64,000 nt of DNA from Cinclus cinclus. Lineage: Eukaryota > Chordata > Aves > Passeriformes > Cinclidae. The stretch lies in assembly GCF_963662255.1 (NCBI RefSeq), contig NC_085055.1, positions 21,694,204 through 21,758,203 of the forward strand. Direction: 5' to 3'. Positions within the stretch are counted from its first letter, which is position 1. Each line of letters opens with the position of its first letter. Below the pieces are notes generated by a model. It saw nothing but the letters and a program-made list of their open reading frames with translations, had not been told where the DNA came from and ran no database searches. Position numbers and translations under genes: made by a program. Positions 11,601 through 23,868 of this stretch are shown here, piece after piece.

Positions 11601-14600
11601 GAGTGTCCAGAGGATGCCATGAAGATGGGAAGGGGTCTGGAAAGGCCTTATGAGGAGCGCTGAGGGCACTTGGTTCGTTCATGGTGGAGAGGAGGAGGCT
11701 GAGGTCAGACCTTACTAGTGCTTTTAACATCCTCTCACAGGGAAGTGGAGGGGCAGGTATTGATCTCTTCACTCTCCTGGCCAGGGACAGGGCTCAAGGA
11801 AATGGCTTGAAGCTGAGCTGGGGAGGTTTAGGTCAGATCTCAGGAAAAGGTTTCTCACCCAGAGGATGGCTGGGCATTGGAACAGCTCCCCAAGGAAGTG
11901 GTCACAGCACCAAGCCTGCCTGAGTTCAAGAAGTGTTCAGACAATGCTCTCCAGCACATGGTGTCATTCTTGGGGTATCTGGTGCAGGTCCAGGAGTTGG
12001 ACCTGATCTTGACAGGTTCCTTCTAAATCAAGGATATTCTGTGATGGAGCTGGAGCTCATCAGTGTCGTGAATGTTTTACTGGTTTGCTGGGGAGAGCAT
12101 CAGCAAAATGCCTGAAGGGGTGCAGCTCTCAGGGCAGAGCAGCAGAGTATAAAGCCACCTTCTGTACTTAAATAGGGACAGAATATGCTGAGTGAGCCTG
12201 CTCCTTAATTACCAAAACCTTAATGATGATGGTGAAGATTTAAACCCAGTGAGCAACTGTGCTGAAGGAAGAACTTCTGGGAACTGCCCAGTGCAGTGCA
12301 GACCTCATGCTTGGAAGACTGAGGGATTTGGCTTGGGAATTTGTTTTGGGGTTTTTTGGTGGGCTTGTTGTTGTTTGTATGTTTGTTTTTTTTTTTCTCA
12401 AGTTTTCTGCAGGAGCAGAAACCTATTGAGCTATTCCCCAGCTCAAGCAAATAGGTTAGCTGCCTTGTTAGCAACCAGCTGGCCACTCACTGTGGCTTTA
12501 CTGATAAAGCTGTGTAGGGATTCCTGCCAGTGTAGTTTTCTGTGCCAGAAAGCTACACTGTCCCACTTGAGAGTCACACTGTATAGACATGGCCTGGGGC
12601 GGGGCTGTCCAGCTGCTCTGTCTGCTTTGTCTCAAGGCAGGGTGAACTCAGTATCTCCTGTTGCAAAGCCTGGGCAGCCAGTTCCAGGCTGACTGTATTG
12701 CAGGGTGGGATTTGACTTGAAAACTCTCCAGGAGTGGAAAACATGTAGGAGCAGTCATATCTGTGAGTTTGAAGGGATGCAGCAGGGTCAGGTGGTACAG
12801 TGGAAATGACCTGTGTGCTCAGTGGCCTGAGTGGCTTCCTGAAGGAAAGCAGTGAAGGTGATCAGGTTGCTTTTGGTGTGTGGTTTTGTCTCCCAGACTG
12901 TTAAAACTCATGAGTGTCATGGCTGATTTCAGTGAGATTTTGTAGAACCACAGGAAGGTTTGGGTTGAAGGGACCTTAAAGCTCATCTTGTTCCAACCCC
13001 CTGCCATGGGCAGGGACACCTTCCACTACACCAGGTTGTAGAGGAATGGGGTCTTGGGGATTCTGGATCCCTAATGGCTTCCAAAAAGTGTAGGAGAAGG
13101 TCCAGCAATGTCCTTGTTAAGAAAGAGGATTTACCTACTACCCTCTTAGTAGGTGAAAGAGAAACTGCATATGAATGCAGCATCAAGAGGACCCCCTCCG
13201 AGTGTGAAGCTTTAAGTGTGCAAAACGGTGACCAGGGTCTCTTGTGCTGCAAATTCTCAGATGTTGTTTGGATTCTTGATATCATCATACACTTGCCTTT
13301 TAAGCCACATTAGTGGAGTTTTTGTAAAAATGATGTGCCAGAAGTTTAGTCCTTTAAAAAGGAGTGTATGGGCTCCTTCATCAGTGCCAGAAGAGTTTCT
13401 CTTGACAGTGACTGTATCTATAAACCTGAAATTTGAAACAAAGCTGAAATTTGAAACAAAGCAGCTCAGCAAAGAACTTCTTGTTGCTACAACAGTCTTG
13501 CATTTACCTGCCCCAACTGTAACATAAAAAAAGCAAATTACTTTTCAAATGGCTGGTTTTTTGGGGATGGATTCAATCAGACTCTCTCCTGTTTGCCTCC
13601 TCTCTTGCTTTTCCATTCTCCCAGCCCAGCCTTCCAGCCGGGAAGGAAAAAAGTCTTAATTCACCAGTCAGAGACCAAAACTGAAGGTAAGAAGAGCACT
13701 TCATGGGATGAGATCAGAATGTCTGTACTTAACCTGCACTTCATGGAGTCCCTGGTCCTTATTTCCTTCTGCTGTTCTTGACTTTTCCAAGCCATGCAAG
13801 AGCTAAAGAACTCTTCAGCTTTGCTGCCATATAAGTAGTTTAGAAAAGTAATAATGATCACTTGGCCGTGTTGTTTGCCCAAGTGCACAGACATCAGTTA
13901 CATTACATCTTCACTTTTCAGCTGGCTGGAATTCCAGCTCTTTGGAAGTGAGACCAGCTCACCAGGTCAGGAACCTCCAGCCAGGCTGGATGCTGCACAG
14001 CAATGCAGTGGGGTCAAGCTGGGGCTGCTGGAAATGATCTCTTGGCTTCTCTTGGTTTATAATCAAGTCTAAAGAGTGGAAATGGCTAAAGCCATTTCTT
14101 TCATCTGTTGTTTTGATGTTTTTCCTGAAATGCAAGCTGAAGAAAAGGAAGTGGCCTGTGAAAGCACTGTGGTGACAGAAACTGTCCTGTTCCTGGGATG
14201 CTGACCCAGGAGAGGGCAGCAGCAGCCCAGGCTGTGGGCTCCTGCAGCTTTTCCTAAGCTTTGCTTTTCACTTCCATCGGGGGAGATGAGCCTGCAAAAA
14301 GCTTGGAAAGAAATGCAGCAGAGAGTGAAAGGCAAACATCAGCTGGAGGGAGGAGTAGTACACTTCTTACCCACAGAACTGTGTGCTATCCTCATGGAGT
14401 TGGAAAGGTTGAGTACAAGGAATTACTGTCCACTACACACTGCTGTACAGATTGTGGGAACCCCTTTCCATGTCCTGGGCAAGCTCCTGGGGACTGCACA
14501 GTCTGACAGGATGTTCTACAGAACCTGGATCTGATGCTGTGGACCTTTATCACCAATTTCCTAGTGAACTCTCGTGTTGCTTCCCTTGCAAAATACTTCA

Positions 14601-17600
14601 GGATAAAGCAAAGCAAGTAGCAGCACTTTGCTGACATGGACTGGCTTTTAAACCCTGCTGTCTGTGGGGGAACGAGTACCACAAGTGGTTTCTTATCCAG
14701 GAAATCTTCTCTTCCTTCTCCTTTGGCATTTCAGGTGTGGACTGTCCTTCCTCCTTGCTCAGTCTTTTAGCCTGACATTTCATAAAGAGCACAGCGAAAC
14801 TCAGACTGGTCTCAAATTTTGGCCACAGCCTTATTCATTTAATTTGTGATTTCTCCCTGCAGTTGAATTTGTGCCTTTTAGAACAGACAGACAGGCAGCT
14901 TGTTCTTGTATTCCTGATTTCACTAGGTGTGGAAAACACCTCCCTGGAACGCCCACCTTGCCAGTATGAAATATTTATCCCATGAGGGGGAGGAGGACGT
15001 GCTTTGAGCTTACTTCAGTCCTGTTTGTCTGCATAACAGACTACTGAGAGTAGCAGGCACCCCATTTGTGCGGGAATCCAATTTTCCCAACATCCCATAG
15101 GGGATGTTTTGCTTTCCGTACTTACACCTTAGTAATGGATCTGCTCTGCTCTTCACGTGGCTTTAAATTATGTCTCCATTTTCTTGTTGTATTTTTTTTC
15201 AGGTCACAACCTCTGAAAGTAAAATGCAAAACTGTTTATCAAAACTCTCTTGAAGCATCAAGCCTGAGTTTAGGGAGCATTTGGACAATGCTCTCAGGCA
15301 CATGGTGTAACTCTTTGGGATGGTCCTGCACAGGGCCAGGAGTTGGATTTGATGATCCCTGTGGGTTCCTTCCAGCTCAGCTTATTCTGTGGTTCTGTAA
15401 AATGATTTATAAAAGAAGTTTTAACTTTGTGAAACAGCTCTTGGTTGCTTTTTCATAAGTGCAGTGACAAGGGGAAGTATTTTTCTCTTCCATTTATTCT
15501 TTACCTGACAGGCACCCAACTCTTTTTAAAATGTTTGTCTTAGTCCAGAGCCTTAGTAGAACAGCTTCTGAATGATCCTTGGTTGTCTCTTTGTACAAGT
15601 TCAGGCCATTGTTAACCTCTTAAAAAAACATGATAGCCAAACTTTGATCTTGAATATGTAGACAGCCTGATTTTCTTTAAAAATGAGGGCTCATTCCCTT
15701 GGCCTCTGAAACAAACAGGAACAGTATGTACTCAATGCTTGAGAAGGATTAGCCCAGAGCATTAGAGGTTTCATTATCATTTAATGATTGTTCTTTATGC
15801 TGAGGTTTCAATCATCTTCTTCCCTGCATGTAGATGGGAGGGGGCTTTTCTTTCAAATCCAGCTACAGAGAGGAGTCAGAAAGGGGCCACCTGCAAGAGT
15901 GCTGTATGTTTGGCTAAGAGCTTGTTTGGAAACAGCCCCACTTTCCATGACAATTCATTGTTCCCCATCTCCCACCTTGGAGCTGGCACTGCTGTGAAGA
16001 AAAGCATTGCTTTGGTGTTGAGCCATTTCTGAGATGTTTTGTGTTCGCCTCCAACCAGCTGGAGGCAGCTCACAGCAATCTGCAGAGCACAGATCCCTGA
16101 GTTTTCTTTCTTCCTTCTTTCTTTTGCTCCACAGAGACTCCCCAGCTGAACCCTGTGATGGAACCCCTGTCCTGGATGCTGGGCACCTGGCTCTCAGACC
16201 CACCAGGAGATGGCACCTTCCCTACAATGAAGCCCTTCCAGTACCTGGAGGAAGTGCACATCTCTCACGTGGGGCAGCCCATGCTCAACTTCTCGTAAGT
16301 CAAGGGGTCTCTCTGTGTTGGCAGCAGCTGTTGGACTGGAGCAGGCATGGCTCTATCCAGGGTGATTTGTTAGCTGGGTTTATTTTCCAGTGGCAAAGTA
16401 CACAAATTTTCACCTACCAAACAAGATGATGTTGTGGTATGTGACTGCATGGTCTGACTTTCATTTTCCTTGACAACTTGTGATTAATTGGAATTCTCTG
16501 TGAAATTCCCACTTAGAATAAATGAAGGAGCTGTGGCATGGCTACCAAGTTTGTCTATTTTAAGCTGTGGTCCTCCGACTGTGAAAATCTGAGAAAAATT
16601 AGTGCTTATCAAACCATATGGGATAGGAGGCAGGTAACTTCACTACTTGCTTTGGCTGCAAGTGGTTTTTCTAAGAGAAATCAAAAGAAATCCGGTGTGG
16701 GGGGGAAGTGACAAGTTGGCTACTGCTCAGTACTGCTCCAGTGTTCCTTTGGGAGGGGTGAGTTGGAAAGTGTGTTGCTTTGAAAACCAAGAAAAGAAGA
16801 ATTACAAGATGGAAGTGCTGTGTGAGAGATGCCCTGTGTTTCTGGAATGTGATGGAGCTGCCAGCTCAGCCTGTGACTACATTAGTCTGATTTCCAAAAG
16901 AAACAAAGCTCTGACAGCCTTGCTCTGACTGCACCTCCCTCCCCAGCTTGTGAACAGTTGCTTATTTGAGTAACTTTTATTTTTTTTTTCCCCTCCTTTG
17001 TGCCAAGGAGTTACACAGCTGTGAATTGCTGAGCTTTAGGAAGCACCAGGAAAACAGGTAGCAGTCTTGGAGGACAGATACCCTGTGCTTTCCTGGCTCC
17101 TGGAGTAGTGGCTCTTAAAAGACAGTCCCTGTATCCCTTAAATGCTCCAAGCACTGAAAGCTGCCTGATTTAAAGTTGTTTCTCCTTTGGTATAATCACT
17201 CATGTTATGGGTAACCAAACCTACAGTTCTAAAGGTCTCCTGAAGAATAAATAAGAGTCTGAGCTGAAATTTTTTATCTTTTTGAAGGGGGTGATGGGAG
17301 GAATATGTCTGCTCTGTTGCTTCCTACAGCAAGAAATATACAGAGAAAACAACTCTACCAGGTGTAAAAGCTGAATAAAGATGATACAGTAATTCTAGAT
17401 ACTTATTTGAGAAAAGGAAGTTTTTGAGACACATGTGGCTTCAGCATCTGTGAAACATCTGAGTTTCTGAGGGGTTTCTGAGCTAGTTCTTAGAAAGACC
17501 CAGGGGCTGAGGAAAATCTAAAGCTTGAACTTAAAGATTTAACTCCAGCTCTAAGAAATAGCTGTGCCTCTGTAAAGTAATAGTATTTTTTCAGGTTTAC

Positions 17601-20600
17601 ATCTCTTCAGCTGTGAAGCGTTGTCAGTCTTTTACTCTTCAAAGAGTACTGCAGGCACTCATGTAGTTAAATAAGAGGAAACCAGGCCAGAAAATATTTT
17701 TTTGAGTGCAAAACACATCAGCTTTTATGCTCTGGTTTTCCCCTCAGGTTCAACGCCTTCCACCCGGATACCAGGAAGCCCATGCACAGGGAATGTGGAT
17801 TCATCCGCCTCAAACCTGACACTAACAAGGTGGCCTTCATCAGTGCCCAAAACACAGGTACACACCTGATACCCACACTGGGCAAAAGAAGAGCTCCTTA
17901 CCCTGCTGGGCCATTTCATCACTTTTTCAGAAAGTTCTTGCGCCTCTCATAGTTTTATTTAATTCATTTTCCCTGTCAGAATTGCTGCTCTTTGGTGCTG
18001 GACACACAGTGGTTCCTAAACTAAGAAACCTCCCAGTGTGTGGATGTAGCATCTTGGTACTTCTTACCTTACAGGGACTGAATGAGACAGAACCACATCT
18101 CAGTTATTATAAGTGAAAGTGTTAAACCCCAGTTGATGCTTAAATTTGCATCTGAAATGACAGGTGCTGTAGGGAAGAGTGCCAGTTGTGTTGTGATACT
18201 CATCCCACATGGTGTGAATAAGCCTGGCTGGATTTTTGTGAGCAGCGTTCCATGTCTGAGGTTTTGTGGATCTGCAGTTCTCAACAGTGCTAGGGCAAAT
18301 AAAACCATTCTTCACAGGGAGTGCTGGTCTCTTAAGTGGCCTAATAGAGCATGGAATGCTTTGGGTTGGAAGGAACCTTAAAGCCCATCTCATTCCACCT
18401 TTCCACCTCCCTGCCATGGTCAGGGACACCTTCCACTAGACCAGATTATTCCAAGCCATGTCCAACCTGACTGTGAACACTTCCAGGGATGGGGCAGCCA
18501 CAGCTTCTCTGGGCAACCTGTGCCAGGCCCTCCCCCCCTCACAGGGTAGAATTTATTCCTAATATCTAACCTAAATTTCTACTCTTAGAGATTAAAAACT
18601 TTATCCTTGTCCTGTCCTTATGTGAATATGTAAAAAGTCCCTCTTCCTCTTTTTTATGAGCTCCCTTTTAAGTCCTGAAAGGCCAAAATAATAATTGTGA
18701 CATGCTTTAATAACCTTTGTAGCCTAATAATGTTTTTTTCCCTTGTTTTTCTCTAGGTCTGGTGGAGGTGGAGGAAGGGGAGGTGAATGGACAAGAGCTG
18801 TCTATAGCTTCTCACTCCATAGCCAGGATCTCCTTTGCCAAGAAGCCCCATGTAGAGCAGGTGAGTGCACACAGAGTGAGCCATTCCCATAGCATTGCTA
18901 GTCCCAGAAGGAGTCTAGTTGAGAGGATATGTTATTTAGCATGTTTTAATTATAGAATGCCATCAGGAGTTCTTGGAAGTACTGCATTGGCATCTTGGCT
19001 TATTCTTTCTGTAAAAGCCTTCAGAAGAGATTTGGTACATTATGAGACCCAGAGGGATCATTGTAATAAAAACTGACAGGCTGGATCAGACCAGCTAACC
19101 CAGAATCCTGTCTCCAAAATGGCCACTAGCAGGTCCTTAGGGAAGGAAATAGGAAAGTCTTGGCTAAATACTCTTTTATGGCAGTGGGATTAGTCATTAA
19201 TGCTGTTTTTCTGGATTGATAGCAGTATGAATGAGGATGTACATTTAAGGTATGGTCAGTACTGGGCCTCATGAGGATATTTCAGGAACACCTGCAGATC
19301 TTGCTCTCTTGCATTTCAGAGCATTCAGACCTTGCTCTGGGCTCTTTTCCCATCTGTGGCTGCAGGGTAGGGCTGGCACTTGCTCCACCTTTGGTTGGCT
19401 GCTTTTGGGGGTTTGACAATTTTTGGTTCTGTAGTGGGGGTTCTGTCGATACAGCTGGTAGGGGTACAGCCAGACGTGAGTACAGTGGCACTTCTGAAGT
19501 CACTGTGGCATCCTGAGGTCACCTCTGGAAATGACACTGTCACATCTGAAGCTGTCATGGCTGAGACAGCGAGGCTGAACAAGCTCTCACAGCCTGGCTT
19601 TTTGTGTGTTCTAAAACTGACCCTTAGACAACAGAGAGCACAAGTTTGTACAGATGTAGACAAAAATTTTATTTGCCTACACAGATAGTGTCCTAACTTT
19701 GGAAAGTCCCAACTCCCCTGCCTTTGGATGTGTGTTTTCAGTTGTTGGGTTTCCCCTTTCCCAGGAACAAGCTGTATTGCCTCATTCCTGTAGCAGAAGT
19801 AAAGCCGTTAGATACTGTGGATGTCAGCAGGGAAGCAGGACTCTTAATTGCAAGCATTTATATAAAAGGGACTGTTCTCTTTGAGTCACAGCCTGAACTG
19901 TGGGCTGATAGACTGGCAGAGGAGAGGGGGAAGCACAGAAAACCAGCAGATGTCTTCCTAGTTGAGGGCTCCAAGGCTGGCTTTGGCTGGAAGAAGGAAG
20001 CTCTGGCTGGAGGTCCATGCCCATCTGGCACCTGTGGGAAGCTCAGGCCCAGGGACTGGTCCTAGTGAGTATCTGGGAGGCCCTTGCTGGTGAAGGAAGG
20101 TGTGGAATGAGAGGGGTTGTCAGGAAACCAGGTCCCAGAGCCTTTTCTCCTTCACCAAGAACAGCTTAAATTGCCTGTGGAAACAAAGAGGCTGCAGGTT
20201 TGTGAGAAGGACATGTGTGCTGCTGCTGTAGTCGCTCATTTTGAGAGAACTTCACCATATTGTTGCATTCCTGGTGAAAAGTGATTCAGGGTGGCTGTGG
20301 CTCAGCTGAGCTGTCACTGAGGTAGGAATGCCCATTACTTGCACTAGGCTTTGTCATGAGCAGTTTAGGTTGCTTGAAGAATCACCTTTAAAGGTGTTAT
20401 CAATGCAGATTTAATACAAATTTTTGAAAGCACAGCTTAACAAAATCTGATGGCAAGGTCCCCTCTGTTACTACTCATGGATGAGGAGTGGCAAGGACCT
20501 CCATTTTTATTGGATGCAGGCATAAATATAGTAACTGAAGATGAGGAAAAGGCAGAGTTTTTAACACCTTCTTTGCCTCAGTTTTCTGAGGCCATCCTCA

Positions 20601-22497
20601 GGACAACTGGCCTCCAGAGTGGATAGATAAGGACAAGGAACAGAAAAGTCCCTCTGTAATCCAGGAGGAAGCAGTCAGAGACCTGCTGAGCCACTCAGAT
20701 GCTCGCAGGTGTATGGGAGCAGATGGAATCCATCCTAGGGGGATGAGGGAGCTGGTGGATGAGCTCTCCAAGCTGCTCTCCATCATTTATCATCAGTCCT
20801 GGCTTACCAGGGAGGTCCCAGAGGAGTGGGGGTGCCAATGTGACCCCATCCCCAAGAAGGGCTTGGAAGGAGGATCTGGGGAACTCCAGGCCTGTCAGCC
20901 TGACCTGGGTGCCTGGTGAGGTGATGGAACAGATCACCCTGAGTGCCATCACAGGGCACCTACAGGATAGCCAGGGGCTCAGACCCAGCCAGTGTGGGTT
21001 TAGGGAGGGGCAGGTCCTGCCTGACCAACCTGATCTCTTTTTACCACCTGGTGACCTGCCTGGTGGATGCAGGGAAGGCTGTGGATGTCTACCTGGACAG
21101 TAAATCCTGTGACACTGTGTCCTACAGCATCCTCCTGGAAAAACTGCAGCCCACAGCTTGGACAGGAGCACTGTTTGCTGGGTTAAGAACTGGCTGGATG
21201 GCCAGGCCCAGAGAGTGGTGGGGATGATGCTGCATCCAGCTGGTGGCCAGGCACCAGTGGTGTCCCCCAGGGGTCTGTGCTGGGGCCAGTTCTCTTCAAT
21301 ATCTTCTTTGATGATCTGTTGGAGGGGATTGAGTGACACAAGCTGGGAGTGAGTGTCAGTCTGTTGGAGGGTATTAGGGCTCTGCAGAGACAGACAGGAC
21401 AGATGGGATGAGTCCAACAACATGAGGTTAATAAGTCCAAGTGCCTCGTCCTACACTTCAGGCACAACAACCCCCTGCAGCACTTCAGGCTGGGGACAGA
21501 GTGACTGGAGGACAGTGCCCAGGCAGAAAAAGACCTGGGGGTACTGGTTAGCAGCAGCTGAACACAAACCAGCAGTGTGCCCTGGTGTATCAGGAACAGT
21601 GTGGCCAGCAGGAGCAGGGAGGTCATTCTTCCCCTCTGCTTGGCACTGGTGAGGCCACTCTTCAAGTGCTGTGTCCAGTACTGGGCCCTGCAGTTGAGGA
21701 AGGACACTGAGATCTGGACATTGTCCAGAGAAGGGCAACAAGGCTGGTGAGGGGCTTGAAACACAAGCCCTGTGAGGAACAACTGAGAGAGCTGGGGCTG
21801 ATCAGCCTGGAGAAAAGACTTAGGGCAGACCTCATCACACTCTGCAACTCCCTGAAAGGAGGGTGTAGCCAGGTAAGGGTTGTTCTCCCAGGCAGCCAGT
21901 GACAGGACAAGAGGACACAGTCTTAAGCTGCACCAGGGGAAGCTTTGTCTGGACAAGAGGAAAAAATTATTCACAGGAAGCATGATTAGGCACTGGAATG
22001 GGCTGCCCAGGGAGGTGGTGGAGGTGGAGGTGTTTTTAAGAAAAACCTGAATGTGGCACTCGGTTTAGTTAATTAGATGGTATTAGGTCATAGGCTGGAC
22101 TTCATGGTCAAAAAGGTCTTTTCCAACTTAATTCTGTGATTCTGTGAACCTGCCTTGTTCCATGGATAATGGGCTTGGAGCTGGTATTGTGGAGAGGGCT
22201 GCTTTCTTCAGGAGAGAAAACTTCTTGTTTATTTGCCTGCTGTACTGGGGATATCCTTCCTTGGTGGTGTATTGACAGCAGGCATGTGGATGGCAAAAGA
22301 AAGAAAGCACAGGTAAGGGATTCAGCTTGTGGACACATTACTTGATTTCCTTATTTCTTTTCCTACGCCCGGTTTAGATTACCAGAAAATTCAGGCTCAA
22401 TTCCGACGGGAAACTCGAACAAACTGTCTCGATGGCAACCACTACGCAGCCCATGACTCAGCACTTGCACATTACCTACAAGAAGGTGACACCCTGA
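2613..22497 (+). CDS. THAP4: THAP4, THAP zinc finger plus nitrobindin-type haem domain (6 exons, 575 aa)
   Basis: Coding exons are 2613-2689, 3578-4734, 16135-16294, 17748-17857, 18757-18860 and 22378-22497; all junctions are GT-AG and phases agree, giving 575 aa against about 577 in human. Residues 1-85 form a C2CH THAP DNA-binding domain (Cys5, Cys10, Cys56, His59, and the closing AVPTIF motif at 80-85). Exon 2 then encodes a long acidic linker with a duplicated SGACK..SLHSY.FSS motif and a basic coiled coil (about 350-410). Exons 3-6 encode the nitrobindin-like beta-barrel: [15 protein letters not shown] near its start, and the C-terminal HLH-TYKKVTP containing the His expected to bind haem iron. 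In human the barrel binds ferric haem and reacts with nitric oxide or peroxynitrite species; linking that to gene control is inference. The neighbour upstream is ATG4B, head to head. Confidence 0.95.
3415..3500 (+). mobile_element. CR1 LINE 3' tail fragment
   Basis: The phrase 'ggtcttttccagcctcaacagctctatcattctgtggttctg' type ending, with an ATTCTGTG-like tail, is the standard 3' end of avian CR1. It lies in THAP4 intron 1 just before exon 2. The body of the element is gone. Confidence 0.65.
4735..9150. other. first part of THAP4 intron 2, no gene seen
   Basis: About 4.4 kb of intron without recognisable exon, RNA gene or intact transposon. It holds a G-run near 7495-7508 and T-rich tracts near 6247, 8273 and 8690-8740. 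The open frames are short and lack domains. Old, unrecognised repeats are possible. Confidence 0.5.
9150..12050 (+). mobile_element. CR1 LINE retrotransposon, long degraded copy
   Basis: About 2.9 kb in sense to THAP4, inside intron 2. Around 9590-9730 it encodes an endonuclease-type stretch ([20 protein letters not shown]) and around 10640-11020 a reverse-transcriptase stretch with the CR1 signature [17 protein letters not shown]. The 3' part (11780-12045) reads like the usual CR1 end with a single remaining ATTCTGTGATG tail. The frame is broken by many stops and shifts, so it is dead. The 5' limit is approximate. Confidence 0.85.
12940..13040 (-). mobile_element. CR1 3' tail fragment, reverse orientation
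   Basis: Reads 'agaaccacaggaaggtttgg' and then the typical ...GGGACCTTAAAGCTCATC...CCCTGCCATGGGCAGGGACACC of inverted avian CR1 tails. Confidence 0.75.
15270..15400 (+). mobile_element. CR1 3' tail fragment
   Basis: Typical CR1 end in sense orientation: 'gtgtaactctttgggatggt', then TTGGATTTGATGATCCCTGT and TTATTCTGTGGTTCTG. Confidence 0.75.
18330..18640 (-). mobile_element. CR1 3' fragment in THAP4 intron 4, reverse orientation
   Basis: Starts with the inverted tail GGGTTGGAAGGAACCTTAAA, continues through CCTGCCATGGTCAGGGACAC and the conserved '...cttccagggatggggcagcc' stretch. It ends about 110 bp before exon 5. Confidence 0.8.
20440..22148 (+). mobile_element. CR1 LINE, 1.7 kb 5'-truncated copy in THAP4 intron 5
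   Basis: Sense to THAP4. It encodes reverse-transcriptase pieces (around 20640-20900 with [18 protein letters not shown], then around 21050-21240 through RT core and thumb) and ends at 22131-22148 with two ATTCTGTG units, the true CR1 3' terminus. Several frameshifts make it inactive. It ends only about 230 bp before the last THAP4 exon. Confidence 0.88.
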
Positions 22498-22664
22498 CCC
22501 AAGGGCAAGGAGCAGGACATCATGCACCAAGAGCAGCAGCAGCTCAGGAGCATGGCATGGCAGACCCTGGAGCCAGCTGCCTGCGCTCATCCCCCTGGGC
22601 CCCAGAGCTGCCTGTCCTGTTGAGAATGTTACTCAGATGTTTCTGTAATGGTATATAAAAAAAA

Positions 22665-22670
22665 AATAAA
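22665..22670 (+). terminator. THAP4 polyadenylation signal
   Basis: AATAAA in an A-rich run, 168 bp after the THAP4 stop codon at 22495-22497. This would give a short 3' UTR of about 190 nt. Confidence 0.75.
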
Positions 22671-22689
22671 AAGCTTTTATTTTTATGGC

Positions 22690-23400
22690 TGTGTCTTTGG
22701 TGTGACTGTAGGGTGGTGTGTGCTGCCCAGCAGTACTTGCAGTGGGGTTTAGTGCTGGCTGTTCATTAGTAGATGTCGAGTTGGAGATCCAACCTCCTGG
22801 ACAACTTGGATAACTTTGGGGAAGCCACAGGTTCTGGAATGGATTTGCACTGCAGGGGAAGACCCTGAGAACTCCAGAGCCTGTCCAATGAAACTTGTCT
22901 TAAATATCAAGAGGGAGCACGTCCATCTTCCTCTGGGACACAGGAAACTGTCACAGGCCCTGATGCTGTGACAGCAGTGCTGTCCAGCAGTTTGAAGGGA
23001 ATTGCTGCAGTGTGGGAGATCAGGGCAGACTTCAGTGCAGAATATCACAAGAATTTGGGGGACAACTGTGAGCCAACAACCAAGAGAAACTGCTAACAGT
23101 GGGGCTCAGTCTCAGCAATTTCCAACTCTGGAATCAGGATGCAGCCTTTGATCTTTGTGAGATGTCATGGAGCCCCTTCAGCAATGAGAGAGGCAAATGA
23201 GTTTCACCTCTGCTGGCCTACAGCAGAGACTTCAGCAGAGGCTTGGACCAGATGACTTCTGGAGGTCCCTGCCAGCCTCAGGCACTCTGGAAGGTGTAAC
23301 AGTGGCACAGTCCCACCCCAGCAGGGACCACCTGGAAGGGAGCTGGGCGAACACTGAGGTGTGCAGCCCACTGCCAGGTGGGCTTTGTGCCACAGCATCT
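22690..23400. other. spacer between THAP4 and the RING gene
   Basis: About 0.7 kb with no coding signal. A CR1 tail in sense orientation is visible at about 23220-23290 (GGACCAGATGACTTCTGGAG, then GTCCCTGCCAGCCTC). Confidence 0.5.
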
Positions 23401-23414
23401 GCCTCTGTGCATGG

Positions 23415-23484
23415 GGGCGGTCCTGGCTGTGCCCGGTGATGTCACCACAGTTGTGATCAGTCACTTGCTGTGGGCAACTATAAA
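23415..23484 (+). promoter_or_regulatory. GC box - CRE - TATA promoter of the RING gene
   Basis: Three elements are spaced as in a focused promoter: GGGCGG at 23415-23420, a CRE-like TGATGTCA at 23437-23444 (one base off TGACGTCA) and TATAAA at 23479-23484. A start near 23510 would follow, about 360 bp ahead of the ATG at 23869 with no ATG-headed long frame between. This is inference from motif spacing. Confidence 0.5.
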
Positions 23485-23530
23485 CAGCAGCGTTGGGCAG
23501 TGCCCCAACACTCACACTGTGACCCACTAG

Positions 23531-23847
23531 CAGCTGAGGAGCCTCCGAGTGCTGCCACTGTGTGAGGAGCCTCTGAGTGCTGCCAGCATCTGAGGAGCCT
23601 GAGTGTTGTCAGTGTCTGGAGAGCCTGTGTGCTGCCAGCGTCTGAGGAGCCTCCGAGTCCTGACAGTGAGTGAGGGAGCTCTAAGTGCTGCCAGTGACCG
23701 AGGAGGAACCTCCGAGTCCTGACAGTGACAGAGGAGCTTCCGAGTGCTGCCAGTGACTGAGGAGCCTCTGAGTCCCTGGAGAGGTTGAGGAACCTCCGAG
23801 TGCCGCAAGTGGAAGCCGAGCCTTCGAATCCTTGCGGCAGCTGAGGG
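23531..23847 (+). repeat. 28-bp minisatellite forming the leader of the RING gene
   Basis: About eleven diverged units of roughly 28 bp, consensus core GAGGAGCCTCCGAGTGCTG plus CCAGTGACT. Unit lengths vary from 26 to 31. The array begins just after the predicted transcription start and stops about 20 bp before the ATG, so it would make up nearly the whole 5' UTR. Confidence 0.8.
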
Positions 23848-23868
23848 GACTCAAGCCCAGGAGCAGCA

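Larger units (their letters stand above)
12051..16134. other. last part of THAP4 intron 2
   Basis: About 4 kb with two short CR1 tails, at 12940-13040 and 15270-15400, a T-rich tract near 12385 and otherwise nothing that I recognise. A pyrimidine-rich run and CTCCACAG lead into exon 3 at 16135. Confidence 0.5.

Noticed and set aside
20695..21983. Long minus-strand open frames of 242 and 266 codons
   Set aside because: They are the reverse strand of the CR1 reverse-transcriptase segment.
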